A DNA stretch of 64,000 nt from Fontibacillus panacisegetis. GTDB lineage: Bacteria > Bacillota > Bacilli > Paenibacillales > Paenibacillaceae. This document shows positions 60,541 to 64,000 of the stretch, one piece after another. The notes under the pieces were generated by a model. The model was not told the origin of the DNA. It did not search any database and worked only from the letters and a program-made list of their open reading frames with translations. Numbering within the stretch: the stretch's first letter is position 1; each line of letters begins with the position of its first letter. The DNA lies in NCBI RefSeq assembly GCF_900102215.1, contig NZ_FNBG01000001.1:310001-374000 (forward strand). The letters run 5' to 3'. The position numbers were made by a program, and so were the translations under genes.

Positions 60541-60590
60541 CCAACTATCAACTATCAACTTTCAACTTTCAACTTTCAACTTTCAACCAC
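60541..60590. repeat. Heptanucleotide tandem repeats
   Basis: Units of TCAACTA (two) then TCAACTT (four) run in a row, inside a longer AT-rich stretch. The 60260-60460 part just before it has several CTGCAAAA/TTTTGCAG-like words. No gene is visible between 60260 and 60735. Confidence 0.8.
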
Positions 60591-60736
60591 TGACTATCCA
60601 CCAGCTACCATACACAATCACCATTACATAAAGCTCATTTAGCTCTTTTAGCTCATCCAACCCTCCTTTTTCCAAAATAGCTATCTCTCGATACCGCAAT
60701 CGGCCTAAACTAGCATCAACAATTATCCAACAAAAA

Positions 60737-60780
60737 AAGAACCGCAGCACAACTTTTAAAAAAGTTTGCTACGGTTCTTC
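60737..60780 (-). terminator. Terminator after cinA
   Basis: On the minus strand GAAGAACCGTAGC pairs with GCTGCGGTTCTTT, with an inner AACTTTT/AAAAGTT stem and a following TTTTTTT. Confidence 0.83.
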
Positions 60781-60835
60781 CGTGATTTGATTATATCCGG
60801 TACTAAATGAAGTTTCAAGTATAAGTTGAATCGTC

Positions 60836-62089
60836 TTAATTATCTTTAATTTGCTTCCACAAATGATACAGGATTGTTTTGGTGGAGCGGAGGCGAATGG
60901 TGTCGCGATTGCCCTTGAGATTTAGCTCAATGACCTTAGTATCACCACCGCGACGAGAGATGGCGATATAGACCAGTCCAGCCGGCTTGCGCTCGGAGTA
61001 TCCTGGACCTGCTACGCCTGTAATCGCGAGGCCGAAGTCGGTATCCACGATCATTCGCACCTGCTCAGCAAGAACCTGAGCGGTCTCGGCGCTAACAGCA
61101 CCGGGGGCATTCTCGCCTTCAAGGAGATCATGCGGGACATTAAGCAGCTTCTCTTTCATTGCATTGGAATAGCAGACGATGCCTCCAAGGAACACAGTCG
61201 CGCTTCCGGGAACAGTCGTTAAGGTCTCCATCAGCAAACCTCCCGTGCAGCTCTCTGCGGCACTGAGAGTTAATCCTTTTTCTGTCATGAGGTCGATGAT
61301 CGTCTTCTCGATCGGAATATCCCCTGTGGCATACAAGTGGTCGGATAGCCTTGAAGCAATTTCCTCAGTCAGCTTATCAAGCTTCACCATAGCTTCGCTC
61401 TCGGTATTTGCTTTCGTAGAGATCCGGATCGTCACCTCACCCTCTTTAGCGTAAGGAGCTATGGTAGGGTCGGCCTGATCTTTGATCAGATCCAGCAGCC
61501 TAGTCTCGAGTGCAGATTCGCCAATACCAGCAAATTTCAGCATTTGGGAGTATAACGGAGTTTCGTGCGTCAGAACATGCTGCAAAATCCATGGCTTGGC
61601 CTCTGCTTCAAACATCGGCTTCATTTCGTTTGGCGGTCCAGGCAGCAGTATGTAGAACTTGCCGTTCTCAGCAATCGCGTTGCCGACCGCAAGACCAGTT
61701 GCATTAGGAAGCGGCGTGCCTCCATCAATCGATAATGCTTGTCGACGATTGTTCTCTGTCATCGGGGTTCCCCGACCTTGGAAGAAACGATCTATGTTGT
61801 CCATGGCCATACGATCGATATGAAGTGATTTACCAAGCACTTCAGCAACGGCTTCTTTCGTCAGATCATCCTGCGTTGGCCCGAGGCCGCCTGTCAAAAT
61901 CAATAAATCCGCTCGCTCAGCACCGCCTTTAATCGCTTGAGATAGACGGCTCATATTGTCACCAACAACGGTTTGAAAATAGACATCAATACCGAGCGAA
62001 GCCAATTCCTCGGACAAGTATTGCGCATTGGAGTTTACAATTTGACCAAGCAACAATTCAGTACCAACTGCAATGATTTCTGCTTTCAT
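60836..62089 (-). CDS. cinA: CinA, competence/damage-inducible protein
   Basis: A 417-residue protein. The N-terminal COG1058 domain (MKAEIIAVGTELLLGQIVNSNA; LILTGGLGPTQDDLTKEAVAEVLG) is followed by the C-terminal CinA domain (LSAAESCTGGLLMETLTTVPGSATVFLGGIVCYSN; GVAGPGYSERKPAGLVYIA), which is an NMN deamidase in several bacteria. The start ATG 62089 follows AAGGAG. It lies directly upstream of recA in gene order and may be partly SOS-linked through natural transformation. Confidence 0.95.
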   Translation of the reverse strand: MKAEIIAVGTELLLGQIVNSNAQYLSEELASLGIDVYFQTVVGDNMSRLSQAIKGGAERADLLILTGGLGPTQDDLTKEAVAEVLGKSLHIDRMAMDNIDRFFQGRGTPMTENNRRQALSIDGGTPLPNATGLAVGNAIAENGKFYILLPGPPNEMKPMFEAEAKPWILQHVLTHETPLYSQMLKFAGIGESALETRLLDLIKDQADPTIAPYAKEGEVTIRISTKANTESEAMVKLDKLTEEIASRLSDHLYATGDIPIEKTIIDLMTEKGLTLSAAESCTGGLLMETLTTVPGSATVFLGGIVCYSNAMKEKLLNVPHDLLEGENAPGAVSAETAQVLAEQVRMIVDTDFGLAITGVAGPGYSERKPAGLVYIAISRRGGDTKVIELNLKGNRDTIRLRSTKTILYHLWKQIKDN

Positions 62090-62122
62090 ATGGTTAATCT
62101 CCTTCAATACTGTCTTTTCTAT

Positions 62123-62710
62123 TTAGATTTTCGAGAAATTCAGAACATTTTTATTTTTCACAAAATAATCTATCCCTGAGTAAATGGTAATGATCGCAGC
62201 TAACCAGATCGCGATGTCAGCAAATGGAATATTCAGCCATTCGAACGGGAAATTGTTAAGCAGCAGTGCGGATATGGCAATAATCTGAGTAACTGTCTTC
62301 GCCTTGCCCCATTTACTTGCTGCAATAACGGAGCCTTCAAGAAGAGCAACCTCACGCAGACCAGTAACGGCGAACTCACGGCTAATAATAACGATCGCAA
62401 TCCATGAATCGCATTTGCCCATAGCAACAAGGGCGATTAATACCGAGGCAACCAACAATTTATCAGCTAACGGATCAAGCAGCTTGCCAAGATTAGTAAC
62501 AAGATTGTGCTTACGAGCAATATACCCGTCAATTCCATCCGTACTGGCGGCAACAATAAACAAAATAGCAGCAATTAGCTGATTCACCGGCAGCGAATAT
62601 CCTCCCACACTCAGCTCATGGGACCACCATTCTAAATCAACCAACAAAAATACTAGCATGAGCGGGATCATAAAAATACGGGTTAATGTGATTCGATTGG
62701 GTAAATTCAC
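62123..62710 (-). CDS. pgsA: CDP-diacylglycerol-glycerol-3-phosphate 3-phosphatidyltransferase
   Basis: A 195-residue membrane enzyme of phosphatidylglycerol synthesis. The CDP-alcohol phosphotransferase motif is complete: DGIDGYIARKHNLVTNLGKLLDPLADK (DGx2ARx8Gx3Dx3D). About five transmembrane helices. The start GTG/ATG at 62710 overlaps the rimO stop by 4 bp. Confidence 0.95.
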   Translation of the reverse strand: MNLPNRITLTRIFMIPLMLVFLLVDLEWWSHELSVGGYSLPVNQLIAAILFIVAASTDGIDGYIARKHNLVTNLGKLLDPLADKLLVASVLIALVAMGKCDSWIAIVIISREFAVTGLREVALLEGSVIAASKWGKAKTVTQIIAISALLLNNFPFEWLNIPFADIAIWLAAIITIYSGIDYFVKNKNVLNFSKI

Positions 62711-64000
62711 AGGACACCCTCCCCTGACAGATCATACTCATAAGCATGTGTAATGCGAACTTTACTAATTTCTCCGATCTCTGCTGAACAATTACTCACA
62801 TAAACCTCTCCATCTATTTCTGGTGCATCGTATTGAGAGCGGCCTATAAAAATATCACTGCGACCGTCATATCGCTCAATGAGCACATCCAAAATTTGTC
62901 CAATAAATTTGCCACTAGTCTCATTTGAAACAGAGCGCTGAATTTCCATCAGTGTGTTCGCTCTCCATTCTTTTACTTCCTCATCAATCTGACCCGGCAA
63001 TCTTGACGCTGGAGTATCTTCTTCCTTTGAATATGTAAATACGCCGAGCCGATCGAACTTGATTTCCTCAACAAAACGGCATAAACGCTCAAATTCTTCC
63101 TCAGTTTCACCCGGAAAGCCTACAATCAGTGAAGTTCGCAGTGACACTCCAGGAATACGGTCCCGGATTTTTGCAACCAACTCACGAATATCCCGGTTGC
63201 GTCCAGGTCTACGCATTCGTTTTAGTACGGTATCTTCACTGTGCTGTAGAGGCATGTCCACATATTTGCAAATTTTAGGATTCGAAGCCATCGTTTCAAT
63301 AAGCTCATCGGTAAAAAAACCTGGATATGCATAATGTAGTCTTACCCATGCAATACCAGACACTTCACTGACCTTATTCATCAGCTCAGCAAGCTTGAAC
63401 TCACCGTATATATCGCTTCCGTAGTTCGTGGAATCCTGAGCGATCAGGCTGATTTCCTTCACACCTTGAGCTGCTAGCTGCTCAACCTCAGCTATTATCG
63501 AGTCCATCGAACGACTGCGGAATGCACCACGCATAATAGGAATACTGCAAAAAGTACAGTTATTATCACAGCCCTCAGCGATTTTAACGTATGTTGTGTA
63601 TTTCGCTGTGGTTAATTTACGAGGCAAAATCTCTTCGTAATTAAATACAGGATTTCCGACATAAATCGGTTTCTTCCCCTTGAGCGCTTCATCAACGATC
63701 TGATTAATATTATAAAAATCACCCGTCCCTACAATTCCGTCAATCTCCGGCATCTCTTCCATCAACGTCTGCTTGTAGCGCTGCGTTAGGCATCCAGAAA
63801 CAATTAACGCCTTAAGATTGGCAGTCTCTTTCAGCTCGGCCAAGTCCAGAATCGTATTTACCGATTCCTCTTTTGCCGCATCAATGAAACCACAAGTATT
63901 AACGATAATTACCGTCGCATCCTCTTGCCTGTCAACTAGTGAGTAACCTCGCCGATCGATCAGGCCCGACATAATTTCTGAGTCTACGAGATTTTTCTCA
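62707..64000 (-). CDS. rimO: RimO ribosomal protein S12 methylthiotransferase (5' end outside window)
   Basis: A radical SAM methylthiotransferase that modifies an Asp of ribosomal protein S12. The N-terminal cluster cysteines are in VIIVNTCGFIDAA and LIVSGCLTQRY. The radical SAM motif is KIAEGCDNNCTFCSIPIMRG, and a TRAM domain ends the protein. The frame stays open to the window edge (EKNLVDSEIMSGLI), which in the family follows the first Cys, so only about 15 residues are missing. Start codon at 63972 is internal. Confidence 0.95.
   Translation of the reverse strand, partial: EKNLVDSEIMSGLIDRRGYSLVDRQEDATVIIVNTCGFIDAAKEESVNTILDLAELKETANLKALIVSGCLTQRYKQTLMEEMPEIDGIVGTGDFYNINQIVDEALKGKKPIYVGNPVFNYEEILPRKLTTAKYTTYVKIAEGCDNNCTFCSIPIMRGAFRSRSMDSIIAEVEQLAAQGVKEISLIAQDSTNYGSDIYGEFKLAELMNKVSEVSGIAWVRLHYAYPGFFTDELIETMASNPKICKYVDMPLQHSEDTVLKRMRRPGRNRDIRELVAKIRDRIPGVSLRTSLIVGFPGETEEEFERLCRFVEEIKFDRLGVFTYSKEEDTPASRLPGQIDEEVKEWRANTLMEIQRSVSNETSGKFIGQILDVLIERYDGRSDIFIGRSQYDAPEIDGEVYVSNCSAEIGEISKVRITHAYEYDLSGEGVL

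Noticed and set aside
1..64000. tRNA, rRNA or riboswitch genes
   Set aside because: No cloverleaf, rRNA segment or known riboswitch core was recognised on either strand by eye.

Overview
The window comes from a low-to-moderate GC, endospore-forming Firmicute, most likely Paenibacillus or a close relative. SpoVAD and SpoVS are sporulation proteins, and the right-hand block rimO-pgsA-cinA-recA-recX-rny-ymdB-spoVS resembles the Bacillus/Paenibacillus chromosomal order. The genus is inferred from gene content, not from a search.

Layout. (1) 1-1.8 kb: the end of spoVAD and a pduL-type phosphotransacylase, separated by terminators. (2) 1.8-44 kb: a large integron-like array of small gene cassettes, nearly all on the minus strand. 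At least two dozen imperfect palindromic sites of about 95-190 bp separate them. The sites resemble integron attC sites: outer boxes read RYYYAAC and GTTRRRY on the coding strand, inner boxes pair as TATTCACG/CGTGAATA, and each gene's 3' end abuts or overlaps its site. Cassette products include GNAT acetyltransferases, Nudix hydrolases, methyltransferases, P-loop kinases, Ser/Thr-kinase-like proteins, a TmrB-like protein, HIT and FabZ homologues, lipoproteins, a ParE-type toxin-antitoxin pair, a DUF6932-like nucleotidyltransferase with a two-helix membrane protein, and a probable type I toxin/antisense-RNA cassette. Sites near 44 kb are regular and intact, while those in the 2-17 kb part are eroded, hybrid or missing, with many gene fragments. 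(3) 27.65-34.76 kb: a 7.1 kb foreign element with near-matching terminal inverted repeats has split one attC-like site. It carries a decayed large serine recombinase, an ABC transporter with its two-component system, an M23 peptidase and a TetR-like gene. A second copy of the flanking DNA at 15.8-16.8 kb preserves the uninterrupted arrangement. (4) 44.4-45.2 kb: a tyrosine recombinase at the array edge, apparently N-terminally truncated, without the IntI-specific insertion and pointing in the same direction as the cassettes.

(5) 45.4-50.2 kb: a Fur-box-controlled catechol-siderophore operon (binding lipoprotein, two FecCD permeases, two esterases). (6) 50.5-54.5 kb: korAB 2-oxoacid:ferredoxin oxidoreductase and a membrane-type dipeptidase. 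(7) 54.6-64 kb: housekeeping spoVS, ymdB, rny, recX, recA (LexA box and consensus promoter), cinA, pgsA and rimO, with a 1.1 kb hairpin-rich intergenic region upstream of recA.

The most notable system is the integron-like cassette array in a Firmicute with a non-IntI recombinase beside it. Coordinates of attC-like sites were read by eye from the conserved boxes and may be off by a few bases.
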